Source: an uncultured Ruminococcus sp. (GTDB lineage Bacteria > Bacillota > Clostridia > Oscillospirales > Acutalibacteraceae). Taken from it: 58,675 nucleotides of DNA. A model generated the notes under the pieces. The model was not told the origin of the DNA and ran no database searches. It was given only the letters and a program-made list of their open reading frames with translations. The position numbers and the translations under genes are program-made. The stretch covers positions 66,887-125,561 of the forward strand of contig CAJOFK010000001.1 of the NCBI GenBank assembly GCA_905234015.1, read 5' to 3'. Position 1 is the stretch's first letter, and each line of letters starts with the position of its first letter. Shown here in pieces: positions 8,788 through 18,237 of this stretch.

Positions 8788-9513
8788 TTGGAAATATTCA
8801 GTAAAAGTGATATAGGCTTAGTCCGAACTCAAAATCAGGATGACTGCCGTTTCGGAGTTATTTCCCCAAGCTGCGCATGGGTAGTAGTATGTGACGGAAT
8901 GGGAGGTGCAAACGGCGGCAATATAGCCAGCGCCTCGGCTGTTGAGTACATAAGCCGTGAAATAGAGAAGATGTATTCAGACGACCTCTCAAAGGGCGAG
9001 CTTTCAACCTTGATGACCGAAATAGTTTCTCAGGCTAATCAGGCGATTTTTGATTTAGCCTCGAGCGATTCCGAGCTTACCGGAATGGGTACGACCTGCG
9101 AGTTCGTACTTGTAAAGGATACTACGGTTCACGTTGTGCATGTCGGCGACAGCCGTACCTACGCTATCCGCGGAGGAAAGATTAAACAGCTTACCGAGGA
9201 CCATTCCGTAGTTCAGGAAATGGTTCGCCGCGGTGAGATTACCGCCGAACAGGCTCAGAACCACCCGAACAAGAATTTTATTACCCGGGCGCTCGGTATC
9301 AAGCCTTCTGTTCATCTTGATTATATTGAAACCAACTTCATCTACGGAGATGTTCTTCTCGTATGCACCGACGGCTTCTCCAACTGTGTTACAACCGGCG
9401 AAATGGTAAAGATATGCCACGAAAACCGCGGTGAAGGTCTTACGGATACCTTAGTTGAAAAAGCTAAGGAAGGCGGCGGAACCGATAATATTACCGTTGC
9501 GGTTGTTTATTAA
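8788..9513 (+). CDS. prpC: PP2C-family serine/threonine phosphatase (PrpC/Stp)
   Basis: A 241-residue metal-dependent phosphatase with the family's aspartate motifs: CDGMGGANGG (about 37-46), VGDSRTY (about 116-122), TDGFSN (about 196-201) and GGTDN (about 231-235). The start is a TTG, supported by AAGGAGGA (8773-8780) with a 7-base gap. It is expected to remove phosphates placed by the PASTA kinase encoded next to it, which controls cell-wall growth, division and dormancy in Firmicutes. It begins 1 base after rlmN ends. Confidence 0.95.
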   Translation: MEIFSKSDIGLVRTQNQDDCRFGVISPSCAWVVVCDGMGGANGGNIASASAVEYISREIEKMYSDDLSKGELSTLMTEIVSQANQAIFDLASSDSELTGMGTTCEFVLVKDTTVHVVHVGDSRTYAIRGGKIKQLTEDHSVVQEMVRRGEITAEQAQNHPNKNFITRALGIKPSVHLDYIETNFIYGDVLLVCTDGFSNCVTTGEMVKICHENRGEGLTDTLVEKAKEGGGTDNITVAVVY

Positions 9514-9524
9514 GGGGTGATTTG

Positions 9525-11594
9525 GTGGATAAATACAGTGGAAAGAAATTAGACGGACGCTATGAGATACACGAGCTCATAGGCGTGGGAGGTATGGCAT
9601 ATGTTTATCGCTGTACCGATACAATCGACGACCGCGAGGTAGCGGTTAAAATCCTTAAGGATGAGTTTTTAAACAACGACGAATTTATAAGACGTTTTAA
9701 AAACGAGAGTAAGGCTATCGCAATGCTCTCTCATCCGAATATCGTTAAGGTTTACGACGTAAGCTTCGGCGATATGATTCAGTATATCGTTATGGAGTAT
9801 ATCGACGGTATTACGCTTAAGGAGTATATAGGCCAGCAGGGTGTACTCGACTGGCGCGAGGCGCTTCACCTTACTACTCAGATTTTAAAGGCGCTCCAGC
9901 ACGCTCATAATAAAGGCGTAGTTCACCGTGATATTAAGCCTCATAATATTATGCTTCTTCAGGACGGCACAATTAAGGTTACCGACTTCGGTATAGCCCG
10001 TCTTACCGATACTCAGACTAAAACAATGACCGAGCAGGCAATAGGCTCCGTTCATTATATCGCGCCCGAGCAGGCTAGAGGAAGTAAAACCGACGGTAAG
10101 TCCGATATTTATTCCGTAGGCGTAATGCTCTACGAGATGATTACGGGCAAGCTTCCCTTCGACGCAGACAGCGCCGTTAGCGTAGCGCTTATGCAGCTTC
10201 AGTCAACTCCGGAAATGCCGAGGAAGATAAACCCCGCAATTCCTATTGGACTTGAGCAGATTACAATGCACGCTATGCAGAAAAATCCCGAGGATCGTTA
10301 TAAGAGCGCGTATGAAATGCTCGGCGATTTAGAGAGATTCAGGCTTAATCCCAACGTCAGGTTTGATTATCAGTATTTTGTTGATTCCGACCCGACTAAG
10401 CACGTTAAGAGTATTAAAAAGACTGTTAAAAAGCCTGAGCCCGAGGTTGCTGAACCCGACCTTGAAGAGGATGACGGTGACGATGATGCTGAGGATATCC
10501 GCATCAAGAAATATCATTCAAAGAGCTATTATATAATTAAGAGTATTATTGTTTCCGCGGCGATTGTTATAATCGCGGTACTTGCGGCGGCGCTGTTTAA
10601 AGGCTGCACCTCAAGTAAGGCTACCGACGTTGAGGTTCCGCAGTATGTCGGAATGAATATCGTTGACGCTAAGGCTAAAAATCCGAACAATTTTAAGTTT
10701 GAAATTACAAGCCGTTACGTTAAAACCAAGGAGCTCGGCGAGATTTTAAGTCAGGATCCCGAGCCCGGCTCAAAGCGAGTAAAATCCGGCTCAACAATTG
10801 AGGTTGTAATTAACGGTAAAGATACCGAAATCGCGGTTCCTTACTGCACCAATGTTTCAAGAGGCGAGGCGGTTAAGGCTATCGAGGATAAGAACCTTTC
10901 CGCTAAGGTTATAGAGGTTTACGATAAGCTTACGCCTAAGGGCTATGTTTGCGATACTTACCCGCCTGCGGGAGTTAAGCTGACCGTCGGTTCAAATGTA
11001 CTCGTAATCGTAGCGAAGGATGAATATGTCGCTAAGGTAAAGGTACCTAAGGTTACCGGAAAGACTCTTTCAGAGGCGCAGTCGCTTCTTACTAAGAAGA
11101 AGCTCCAGTGCAAGTACACCTACGACGACGAAAGCCTTGAGCCCGAGGGCACCGTTATCGGCCAGTCGCCGCTCCAGCACAGTAAGGTTGACCCCGGAAC
11201 TATAGTAAATATCGTTGTAAGCTCAGGTAAGGGCAGTCAGTCAACAATCAATATTACTGTAGATATGCCTACTAATATCAACTACGACGTTGATATGAAT
11301 GTTTATGTAAACGGCGTATTGAACAGCTCTTATTCCAAAAAGCTCAACCCCGCTTATAACTCCAGCTACGCGATGTCGTTTACCGGCAGCGGAAACGCAA
11401 CTGTACTCGTAACCCTCAACGGTCAGAACTACAGGCGCTATACGCTTGATTATACGAGCGGAAAGTACGAGACGACTTCATTTAAGTTCGTCCCGACCGA
11501 GCCTCCTACCGAGCCTCCTACCGAGGAGGAGCAGACCGAGGCTCCGGCTCAGATTTCGACCGAGGAACCTCAGGCTGAGGACGATGGTGAGTAA
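9525..11594 (+). CDS. prkC: PASTA-domain serine/threonine protein kinase (PrkC/PknB type)
   Basis: A membrane kinase of about 689 residues. The intracellular kinase domain (about 8-270) is complete: glycine loop GVGGMAYVY, AVKILK lysine, HRDIKPHN, DFGIARL and APEQ. An acidic juxtamembrane stretch and one membrane helix (about 338-360) follow, then three PASTA repeats (starting about 369, 436 and 507) that bind muropeptides or lipid II in this family, and a Pro/Thr/Glu-rich tail of PTEPP repeats (about 660-689). Two overlapping starts are possible, TTG 9522 and GTG 9525; spacing from AAGGGGTG favours GTG. Confidence 0.95.
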   Translation: MDKYSGKKLDGRYEIHELIGVGGMAYVYRCTDTIDDREVAVKILKDEFLNNDEFIRRFKNESKAIAMLSHPNIVKVYDVSFGDMIQYIVMEYIDGITLKEYIGQQGVLDWREALHLTTQILKALQHAHNKGVVHRDIKPHNIMLLQDGTIKVTDFGIARLTDTQTKTMTEQAIGSVHYIAPEQARGSKTDGKSDIYSVGVMLYEMITGKLPFDADSAVSVALMQLQSTPEMPRKINPAIPIGLEQITMHAMQKNPEDRYKSAYEMLGDLERFRLNPNVRFDYQYFVDSDPTKHVKSIKKTVKKPEPEVAEPDLEEDDGDDDAEDIRIKKYHSKSYYIIKSIIVSAAIVIIAVLAAALFKGCTSSKATDVEVPQYVGMNIVDAKAKNPNNFKFEITSRYVKTKELGEILSQDPEPGSKRVKSGSTIEVVINGKDTEIAVPYCTNVSRGEAVKAIEDKNLSAKVIEVYDKLTPKGYVCDTYPPAGVKLTVGSNVLVIVAKDEYVAKVKVPKVTGKTLSEAQSLLTKKKLQCKYTYDDESLEPEGTVIGQSPLQHSKVDPGTIVNIVVSSGKGSQSTINITVDMPTNINYDVDMNVYVNGVLNSSYSKKLNPAYNSSYAMSFTGSGNATVLVTLNGQNYRRYTLDYTSGKYETTSFKFVPTEPPTEPPTEEEQTEAPAQISTEEPQAEDDGE

Positions 11595-12479
11595 ATGGAT
11601 AGTTTATACGGAATTATATTAAAAAGCACAGGCGGCTTCTATTATGTAGAAGCCGCCGATGTGGTATACGAATGTAAGGCGAGAGGTATTTTTCGAAAAA
11701 GGAATAATTCTCCAAAGGTAGGAGATAAGGTAAAGATAACCGTTCCCGACGACGGCTACTCTTCAATAGATGAGATTTTACCGCGTAAAAATACCCTTAA
11801 AAGACCTCCGCTCTCAAATATTGATATCCTCGTTATTGTAGTTTCAACGGTAGAGCCGTCGCCTAATTATCTCGTTATTGATAAGATGACCGCGGCGGCA
11901 GTTGATAACGATATCGAGCCGGTTATAGTCGTATCTAAATCGGATTTAAAATCCTCCGACGAGCTCGAGGCAGTATACGCTAAGGCGGGAATAAAGGTGT
12001 TTTCCTATTCGAGCGAGATACCCGGCTCCGCGTCCGGAATAAAGGAATACTTAAGCGGAAAGATTTCCGCGTTTACGGGAAACAGCGGAGTGGGAAAGTC
12101 AACCCTGCTTAATACTCTTTATCCCGAGCTTGAGCTCGAAACAGGGGAGATAAGCGAAAAACTCGGCAGAGGACGCCACACCACAAGAACAGTTGAGCTG
12201 TTTAAAATCGGCGGCGGATATGTTGCCGATACTCCGGGATTTTCAACGGTCGATTTAGAGCGCTATAACATTATTGATAAAGAAAATATAATGTTCTGTT
12301 TTCCCGAGTTTAAGGATTATCTTACCGCATGTCAGTTTACTTCCTGCTCTCATACCTGTGAGAAGGGCTGCGCGATAATCAAGGCGGTTGAGGACGGCAT
12401 TATTTCAAAATCAAGACATCAAAGCTACGTTTCTATGTACGATGAGGTAAAGGATATAAAGCAATGGCAGAAAAAGTAA
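11595..12479 (+). CDS. rsgA: Ribosome small-subunit assembly GTPase
   Basis: A 294-residue circularly permuted GTPase that checks late 30S maturation. An OB-fold N-terminus is followed by the G4 motif SKSDL (about 115-119), G1 GNSGVGKS (about 162-169) and G3 DTPGF (about 211-215), in the permuted order. A C-terminal zinc site uses Cys/His residues near SCSHTCEKGC (about 257-266). The ATG directly follows the prkC stop with no gap, and the end overlaps thiN by 16 bases. Confidence 0.96.
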   Translation: MDSLYGIILKSTGGFYYVEAADVVYECKARGIFRKRNNSPKVGDKVKITVPDDGYSSIDEILPRKNTLKRPPLSNIDILVIVVSTVEPSPNYLVIDKMTAAAVDNDIEPVIVVSKSDLKSSDELEAVYAKAGIKVFSYSSEIPGSASGIKEYLSGKISAFTGNSGVGKSTLLNTLYPELELETGEISEKLGRGRHTTRTVELFKIGGGYVADTPGFSTVDLERYNIIDKENIMFCFPEFKDYLTACQFTSCSHTCEKGCAIIKAVEDGIISKSRHQSYVSMYDEVKDIKQWQKK

Positions 12480-13099
12480 GGTGTATAATAATCTGCGGCT
12501 CTCCCGAGGCGGATTGTGACTTTATCCGTAAAAGCGTTTGTGCGGATGATTACGTTATCTGCGCGGACGGCGGATATTATACCGCGTCAAAAGCCGGGAT
12601 AACTCCCGACCTGTTTGTGAGCGATTTCGATTCCTTTAACGGAAAGATTGAAAACGGAGTCGAAACAGTTAAACTGAACACTCATAAGGACGATACCGAT
12701 TCTATGCACTGCGCTAAGCTCGCGGTTGAACGCGGCTTTAAAAATATTCTCATTCTCGGAGCCTTAGGAGGCAGACTTGACCACACATTCGCCAATTTAT
12801 CAGTGCTTGAATACCTCTGCGATAATAACATAACCGCATCGATTGAAAGTGAAAGCGAATCCGTCAGGGTTTTAAATTCGGGAGAGTATTCATATACTTG
12901 TCTGAAGGGGAAAACCTTTTCCGTTTTTCCGTTCGGATGCGGTGAGACCGAAGTTACATATATCGGTGAGGTCGAATATCCCGCAAAGGCGCTGAAGCTT
13001 AAATCATCTCTCGCGGTCGGAATATCGAATATCTTTAAATCCGACAGCGTGAAAATTGTGATAAAAGGCGGAAAGGCGCTTGTTATAGTAAATAAATGA
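12464..13099 (+). CDS. thiN: Thiamine pyrophosphokinase
   Basis: A 211-residue enzyme converting thiamine + ATP to thiamine pyrophosphate + AMP. Typical features are VICADGGYYTASKAGITPD (about 23-41), DFDS (about 45-48), KDDTDSMHC (about 66-74) and GALGGRLDHTFANL (about 92-105). Many Firmicutes have rpe between rsgA and thiN; here thiN overlaps rsgA directly, so rpe has been lost from, or was never in, this position. Confidence 0.93.
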   Translation: MAEKVRCIIICGSPEADCDFIRKSVCADDYVICADGGYYTASKAGITPDLFVSDFDSFNGKIENGVETVKLNTHKDDTDSMHCAKLAVERGFKNILILGALGGRLDHTFANLSVLEYLCDNNITASIESESESVRVLNSGEYSYTCLKGKTFSVFPFGCGETEVTYIGEVEYPAKALKLKSSLAVGISNIFKSDSVKIVIKGGKALVIVNK

Positions 13100-13192
13100 T
13101 GAAAAAGTAATATTTTAGGCTGAAATAAGAAAAAACGTAACCAAATAAAGCCTAACTTAACAAAACTGTAACTATAAAAGCTACTTCATTTA

Positions 13193-13222
13193 TTGCAATT
13201 CATTTAACCGCTATGCTATAAT
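13193..13222 (+). promoter_or_regulatory. Sigma-A-type promoter of the pseudokinase gene
   Basis: TTGCAA (13193-13198), an 18-base spacer and TATAAT (13217-13222), preceded directly by an extended -10 TGC. It lies about 70 bases upstream of the start at 13294 and indicates transcription independent of the prpC-thiN operon. Confidence 0.7.
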
Positions 13223-13293
13223 AAACTTACTTATGATGCTATTTGTACCCTTACGGGTTTTATCCTATAAATTTTGATTCAGGAGGTATTCGG

Positions 13294-14913
13294 ATGTCAT
13301 TGTGTATGGGTTGTATGCGCGAAATAGGCGACCACGTTCAATGCCCGAGTTGCGGTTTTGATAATTCAAAAGAACAACATTCTCCGTTTTTACCCTACGG
13401 AACCGTTTTGCACGGAAGGTATATTGTCGGTTCGGTTATCGATACTAACGGCGAAAGCTCAAGGTATATTGCCTTTGATAAGCAGACCGGCGACGTTGCT
13501 ATCGTGTGCGAGTTTCTTCCGATGGGACTTTTTGAGCGAGAGCATGACGAAACTAAGCTGCGCGTAAGATTTGAGAATGACGATATCTTCCGTAAGCTTA
13601 TGTCGGATTTTATCTCTTATTTCCGTACTATAGCGGAGCTTAAGGATTTTTCCGCACTTATAAGAATTCATAATATTTTCCAGGAAAATAACACAGCTTA
13701 TGTAATAGAAGAAAATCAGGACCTTATTCCATTTGAGGAATATGTTGAAAGAAGTAACGGTCATCTCGACTGGGATATTGCAAGACCGCTGTTTATGCCC
13801 GTTATTTCCGCTTTAGAGGCAATGCACAGGAGAGGCCTCGGTCACTACGCTATTTCTCCTAAGAATATGTACGTTACCGCTTACGGTAAAATCAAAATCG
13901 GCGGCTTCGCTACCGCTAACGAGAGAAAGCGCGGTACTCCCTTAAAGAGTCAGCTTTATTCCGGCTGCGCCGCTCCGGAGCAGTACGAGAATAATTTCCC
14001 GATAGACAGCATCACGGAAATTTACGGTATTTCCGCTACCTTATTCTACGCGTTAACGGGTAATCTTCCCGCAAGCGCTAAGGACAGAATGAAGGATTCC
14101 CGTCTCTTAATGAGCACTAGCACCGTTAAAAGGCTTCCGCCTCATGTAGTAACGGCTATCGCTAACGGCCTTCAGGTAAAGCGCGAGAACCGTATTACCG
14201 ATTTTGACGATTTGCGCTCGCAGCTTTCCGTATCTCATACGGCTCAGGCTATTCAGGAGGAAATTTCAAGAACCGCGAATATGCATGTAAAGGGTTCCGA
14301 TAAAAACGGCGGCGCCGGCTCGACCCACCGCGCGGCTGCAATAGTTGCGGCGTTCCTTACAATTATTATTCTCGGAACGGCAGGAGTTTTCTTTGTACTT
14401 GCTAATCCCTTTGAGGGAGCCTTCCGCGGAGGAAACGAGGAGGATACAACCGCTACAACCGAGGTATGGACAGGCGAGACTATCCCGAACTTTGTAGGAA
14501 TGACCTACAAGGAAGCTAAGGAAGCGGCTGAGGATACCTCTAACGTTAAGCTTTTCCGTGATACCGAGGAAAGCTACAGCGATCAGTATGCCGAGGGCGT
14601 TGTAATGTCTCAGTCCCCTAAGGGCGGCGACAGATTAACCGCCTCGGGTGAAATCTCAATCACCGTCAAAATCAGTAAGGGAATGCAGATGAGAGAGCTT
14701 CCCTCCGTAAAAGATAAGAGTGTAGATACAGCGGCTAAAACCCTTGCTAACGACGGCTTCGTTGTAAACGCCGAGTACCAGTATTCCGAAAAGATTGAAG
14801 AAGGAAGAGTAATCGGCTACAAGGAGTATAAAGCGGGGGATACCTTAGAGCACGGTTCCACCGTTACGATTATAGTAAGCAAGGGTGAAGAGGCTACTCA
14901 AAGACCGACATAA
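13294..14913 (+). CDS. Zinc-ribbon PASTA pseudokinase, membrane bound
   Basis: A 539-residue protein. A zinc ribbon with Cys 4, 7, 17 and 20 precedes a kinase-like fold (about 30-330). Key catalytic residues are missing: the HRD-loop reads HYAISPKN (about 183-190, no catalytic Asp) and the DFG position reads GGF (about 203-205, no metal-binding Asp). A membrane helix (about 350-373) and two extracellular PASTA repeats (about 390-455 and 460-530) follow. Start ATG 13294 is chosen because AGGAGGT lies 6 bases upstream; upstream in-frame codons lack a site. It is probably a regulator or scaffold paired with PrkC rather than an active kinase; this is inference. Confidence 0.85.
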   Translation: MSLCMGCMREIGDHVQCPSCGFDNSKEQHSPFLPYGTVLHGRYIVGSVIDTNGESSRYIAFDKQTGDVAIVCEFLPMGLFEREHDETKLRVRFENDDIFRKLMSDFISYFRTIAELKDFSALIRIHNIFQENNTAYVIEENQDLIPFEEYVERSNGHLDWDIARPLFMPVISALEAMHRRGLGHYAISPKNMYVTAYGKIKIGGFATANERKRGTPLKSQLYSGCAAPEQYENNFPIDSITEIYGISATLFYALTGNLPASAKDRMKDSRLLMSTSTVKRLPPHVVTAIANGLQVKRENRITDFDDLRSQLSVSHTAQAIQEEISRTANMHVKGSDKNGGAGSTHRAAAIVAAFLTIIILGTAGVFFVLANPFEGAFRGGNEEDTTATTEVWTGETIPNFVGMTYKEAKEAAEDTSNVKLFRDTEESYSDQYAEGVVMSQSPKGGDRLTASGEISITVKISKGMQMRELPSVKDKSVDTAAKTLANDGFVVNAEYQYSEKIEEGRVIGYKEYKAGDTLEHGSTVTIIVSKGEEATQRPT

Positions 14914-14929
14914 AACTGATATCAGTAAA

Positions 14930-14958
14930 GGGGCTGTCTTAAGACAGCCCCGGTTTTA
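14930..14958 (+). terminator. Rho-independent terminator
   Basis: GGGGCTGTCTT (14930-14940) and AAGACAGCCCC (14941-14951) form a perfect 11-bp palindrome followed by GGTTTT. It sits between the pseudokinase gene and the convergent XRE gene and may serve both. Confidence 0.8.
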
Positions 14959-14970
14959 AATATATTGGTT

Positions 14971-15645
14971 TTACAGCTTGAAATTCTGCGAGAGCGCTTT
15001 CTCGGCGTTTTTAATGAGTTGATTTAAGGAAGGATAACTCTCGTCGAATTTTTCCGCGAGACTTTCCGCTGAAAGCTCAAGCCCCTCAATACTGCGGTTG
15101 CTTTTTATATCGTTAATTCTGGCGTTGTTTAAAGCGAGAGAAGCGTTGCAGTATTCGTCAGCCGAGTGTTTTTTTATTGAAAAAATATCCTCGGGATTAT
15201 TTTCTTTTAAAGAATAAATCTTACGGAAAACATTATACTCCGCAACTGAGAGATAATCGCTTACGTTTTTAGAGAGCTTTTTATTATTTATCTCCGCTAA
15301 AAGGCTGTAGATAACCGCCGTTGAATTTGCAATAAGCTTGCGGTTAAGCATACAGTAGGTGTTGGCTTTTGAACGGTTAATGTCCTTAAGCTCGCTGATT
15401 TCGGGAACGTCGTCATCATTTCCCGAACCGCCTTTCGGATTTGTAGTTCTTCCGAGCAGGTAGTCAACGGATACATCGTAAAAATCCGCAGTTTTAACCA
15501 GAAAGCTCAGGCCGCATTCCCTGATACCCTTTTCATAATGCGATAACAGCGCCTGAGAAATCCCCAGCTCCGCGCAGGCTTCCTTTTGATTTAAGCCTTT
15601 CTGTTTTCTTAAATGAGTGATTATTCTTCCGAATTCTTTATTCAT
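14971..15645 (-). CDS. XRE-family transcriptional regulator
   Basis: A 224-residue protein. The N-terminal Cro/C1-type helix-turn-helix (about 4-62, with LNQKEACAELGISQALLSHY) is followed by a largely helical, Lys/Asn/Ser-rich C-terminal part (about 90-224) that I do not recognise and that could mediate dimerisation or ligand sensing. The start has GGAGG about 8 bases upstream and a clear promoter. Targets are unknown; autoregulation is plausible. It is the only minus-strand gene in this neighbourhood. Confidence 0.85.
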   Translation of the reverse strand: MNKEFGRIITHLRKQKGLNQKEACAELGISQALLSHYEKGIRECGLSFLVKTADFYDVSVDYLLGRTTNPKGGSGNDDDVPEISELKDINRSKANTYCMLNRKLIANSTAVIYSLLAEINNKKLSKNVSDYLSVAEYNVFRKIYSLKENNPEDIFSIKKHSADEYCNASLALNNARINDIKSNRSIEGLELSAESLAEKFDESYPSLNQLIKNAEKALSQNFKL

Positions 15646-15677
15646 GGTGAGCCTCCGATAATACTTTTAGTATAATT

Positions 15678-15706
15678 ATTATATATTAAAATATACAATT
15701 TGTAAA
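15678..15706 (-). promoter_or_regulatory. Promoter of the XRE regulator
   Basis: Reading the minus strand: TTTACA (complement of 15701-15706), a 17-base spacer and TATAAT (complement of 15678-15683). It is 33 bases upstream of the XRE start codon, in the 74-base region shared with the divergent histidine phosphatase gene. Confidence 0.75.
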
Positions 15707-15719
15707 GTGAGTTGATTAT

Positions 15720-16337
15720 ATGCAGTCTTATATAATTCATTTTATACGCCACGGCGATATTTCCGATACTCATAAGGGTAAATATATCGGAACGACAGAC
15801 GTTGAGCTCTCCGACGAGGGCAGAAAGAAGCTCGAGGAATACGACTCAAAATTCGTGTATCCCGGAACTCAGGTGGTTTTTACAAGTCCGCTTAAGCGCT
15901 GCACCGAGACCGCGCGGATTATTTATCCCGGTCAGAATCCTATCGTTATAGACCAGCTCAGCGAATGCTGCTTCGGCGAGTGGGAAAATAAAACCGCCGA
16001 AGAGCTTAAGGATAACCCCGATTTTGAAAAATGGCTCGCAGGTCAGACCGACGTAAAACCGCCACGAGGCGAGAGCGGAGCCGATTTTACAAAGCGCGTG
16101 TGTCTTATTTTTGAGCAGATAGTCGAGGGTATGATGAAAACCAACAACACCGAGGCGGTAATCATCACTCACGGCGGCGTAATAATGACGCTGCTTTCGG
16201 TATACGGTATACCTCGCGCAAAGCCCTTTGAGTGGGTTATGGATAACGGTTTCGGTTATTCCGTACGCACAAATACAATGCTGTGGCAGAGAGACAGGGT
16301 TGTTGAAGTTTACAGAAAAATACCTGTAACCGATTAA
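15720..16337 (+). CDS. Histidine phosphatase family protein
   Basis: A 205-residue member of the phosphoglycerate-mutase-like superfamily. The catalytic RHG motif is at about residues 10-12 (FIRHGDIS), ECCFGEWENK carries the usual acidic residue (about 81-90), and the second catalytic His is in ITHGGV (about 148-153). Such proteins include CobC, broad phosphatases and mutases; the substrate cannot be assigned. No cobalamin gene is nearby. It is divergent from the XRE gene, which may regulate it. Confidence 0.85.
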   Translation: MQSYIIHFIRHGDISDTHKGKYIGTTDVELSDEGRKKLEEYDSKFVYPGTQVVFTSPLKRCTETARIIYPGQNPIVIDQLSECCFGEWENKTAEELKDNPDFEKWLAGQTDVKPPRGESGADFTKRVCLIFEQIVEGMMKTNNTEAVIITHGGVIMTLLSVYGIPRAKPFEWVMDNGFGYSVRTNTMLWQRDRVVEVYRKIPVTD

Positions 16338-16356
16338 TTGTAAACAACTTTACAAT
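16337..16356. promoter_or_regulatory. Candidate operator upstream of leuB
   Basis: ATTGTAAA (16337-16344), a 4-base spacer and TTTACAAT (16349-16356) form a perfect 8-bp inverted repeat, 57 bases before the leuB start. A related TTTGTAAA lies in the XRE promoter. It could be a repressor site; the cognate factor is unknown. Confidence 0.35.
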
Positions 16357-16412
16357 CTTATTAGGAATATTGTGAGATAATTAACAAAATAAAAATACAA
16401 GGAGTAATGAAA

Positions 16413-17486
16413 ATGTCAGAATATAAGATTACTTTACTTAAGGGCGACGGTATCGGCCCCGAAATCGTAGACGAGGCAGTTAAGGTCCTCAATAAAACCG
16501 CCGATAAATTCGGCTTTACCGTAAATTACGACGAGGCTTTAATGGGCGGTTGCGCAATCGATGCAACAGGCGAGCCTCTTCCTCAGGAAACTATAGATAA
16601 GTGTAAAGCGTCCGACAGCGTGCTCTTAGGCGCTGTAGGCGGTCCCAAGTGGGATAATCTCCCGGGAAATAAACGCCCCGAGGCGGGACTTTTAGGAATC
16701 CGCGGCGCGCTCGGACTTTTTGCTAACTTAAGACCTTCCGTTATCTTCGAGCCTTTGCAGGGTGATTCCCCGATCAAGGACGAGATTATCGGCGGTCAGC
16801 TTGATATCCTCATCGTAAGAGAGCTTACGGGCGGTATCTACTTCGGTAAGCGCGGAAGATGCACCACCGAGGACGGCGCTGCTACGGCGTGGGATACCGA
16901 GATGTATTCCGTGCCCGAGATTGAGCGTATCGCGAGAGTTGCTTTTGAAATGGCTATGAAACGCGATAAGCGCGTAACAAGCGTAGATAAGGCTAACGTT
17001 TTAGAGAGCTCAAGACTCTGGCGCGAAACCGTTATCAAGGTAAGCGAGGAATATCCCGAGGTTGAACTCAACCACCTTTATGTAGATAACTGTGCTATGC
17101 AGCTCGTTAGAAATCCGCGTCAGTTTGACGTAATCGTTACCTCTAATATCTTCGGCGATATACTCTCCGACGAAGCTTCAATGATTGCCGGCTCAATCGG
17201 TATGCTCGCTTCCGCAAGTCTTGCCGAGGGTAAATTCGGACTCTACGAGCCTATCCACGGCTCCGCTCCCGATATCGCGGGACTCGGTATCGCTAATCCC
17301 CTCGCAACTATTCTTTCAGTAGCTATGATGCTTCGCTATTCGCTCGATCAGGGCGAGGCGGCCGACGCTATCGAGAACGCCGTTAACGAGGCGCTTAAAA
17401 AGTACAGAACCCCCGACATCTACGCCGAGGGTATGACCAAGGTTTCCTGCACCGAAATGGGCGACAAGGTCTGCGAGTTCATTTAA
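16413..17486 (+). CDS. leuB: 3-isopropylmalate dehydrogenase
   Basis: A roughly 357-residue NAD-dependent beta-decarboxylating dehydrogenase of leucine synthesis. It shows GDGIGPEIV near the N-terminus, [10 protein letters not shown] (about 73-82), the [15 protein letters not shown] substrate loop (about 133-144), [10 protein letters not shown] (about 222-231) and GSAPDIAG (about 284-291). ATG 16413 is preferred over ATG 16407 because AAGGAG (16399-16404) has proper spacing only to the former. No leuA, leuC or leuD gene is beside it, so this leucine gene is isolated. Confidence 0.93.
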   Translation: MSEYKITLLKGDGIGPEIVDEAVKVLNKTADKFGFTVNYDEALMGGCAIDATGEPLPQETIDKCKASDSVLLGAVGGPKWDNLPGNKRPEAGLLGIRGALGLFANLRPSVIFEPLQGDSPIKDEIIGGQLDILIVRELTGGIYFGKRGRCTTEDGAATAWDTEMYSVPEIERIARVAFEMAMKRDKRVTSVDKANVLESSRLWRETVIKVSEEYPEVELNHLYVDNCAMQLVRNPRQFDVIVTSNIFGDILSDEASMIAGSIGMLASASLAEGKFGLYEPIHGSAPDIAGLGIANPLATILSVAMMLRYSLDQGEAADAIENAVNEALKKYRTPDIYAEGMTKVSCTEMGDKVCEFI

Positions 17487-17523
17487 ATAAGTTAACCAAA
17501 CTGTCTTAAAAGGAGATGAACTT

Positions 17524-18237
17524 ATGGCTTCATATTACGATATGCATTCCCATATCCTTCCCGAAATGGACGACGGCTCAAAAAGCCTTGAAATGAGCCT
17601 TGAAATAATTGAAAAGCTCCGCGCTCAGGACGTTAAGAATATCTGCTTAACTCCGCATTACTATACTAACGAGGAAAGCCTTGAAAGTTTCCTTAATCGG
17701 CGTAAGGAGAGCCTTGATATTCTTCTTTCCGAGGTTCCGGAGGATGTAAAAATCTGCTTAGGCGCCGAGGTTTACGTCACCGATTATCTTTTCAACAATG
17801 ACGATTTGTCTGAAATCTGCTACGGCGACTCAAAGTACATCCTGTGTGAATTTCCGTTTTCCTCAACCTTCAGCAACCGCACTATGGATTGGCTCTACAA
17901 GCTGAGCGCGAATTACGGCTTAAAGCCCGTGCTTACTCATATCGAGCGCTACGACCACCTGATGTCGGATGAGGGACTTGTCGAGAGCTTATGCGACGAG
18001 GATATTATCATCCAGACTAACGTAGGCGCGTTTAAGGGCTTTTCTCAGAAGCGCAAGCTTCTAAAGTATATTAAACGCGGATATATTGATATAGTCGGCA
18101 CCGACTGCCATTCCTTAACCCGCGGCAACCCCGACGAATATACCGAAACAATTAATTTAATACGCGAAAAATGCGGTCAGGAGTATGTAGACCATATTGT
18201 CAATACCTCCGCGGAAATTTTTTCACCTATAAAATGA
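17524..18237 (+). CDS. PHP-family protein-tyrosine phosphatase (CpsB/YwqE type)
   Basis: A 237-residue manganese-dependent PHP-fold phosphatase. Metal-binding motifs are DMHSHILPEMDDG (about 6-18), TPHYY (about 44-48), a conserved Glu in GAEVYV (about 82-87), THIERYDHL (about 139-147) and GTDCHS (about 197-202). CpsB enzymes dephosphorylate BY-kinases that control polysaccharide export. Its likely substrate, the BY-kinase at 28997-29764, lies more than 10 kb away, whereas the two are usually adjacent. AGGAGATG precedes the start. Confidence 0.88.
   Translation: MASYYDMHSHILPEMDDGSKSLEMSLEIIEKLRAQDVKNICLTPHYYTNEESLESFLNRRKESLDILLSEVPEDVKICLGAEVYVTDYLFNNDDLSEICYGDSKYILCEFPFSSTFSNRTMDWLYKLSANYGLKPVLTHIERYDHLMSDEGLVESLCDEDIIIQTNVGAFKGFSQKRKLLKYIKRGYIDIVGTDCHSLTRGNPDEYTETINLIREKCGQEYVDHIVNTSAEIFSPIK

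Noticed and set aside
11490..11530. GAGCCTCCTACC tandem repeat as a regulatory repeat
   Set aside because: It encodes the PTEPP repeats of the PrkC tail in frame and is explained as protein low complexity.
13060..13082. GGCGGAAAGGC in thiN as another pseudoknot copy
   Set aside because: It encodes KGGKALV in frame, and no complementary loop or stem 1 is present upstream.
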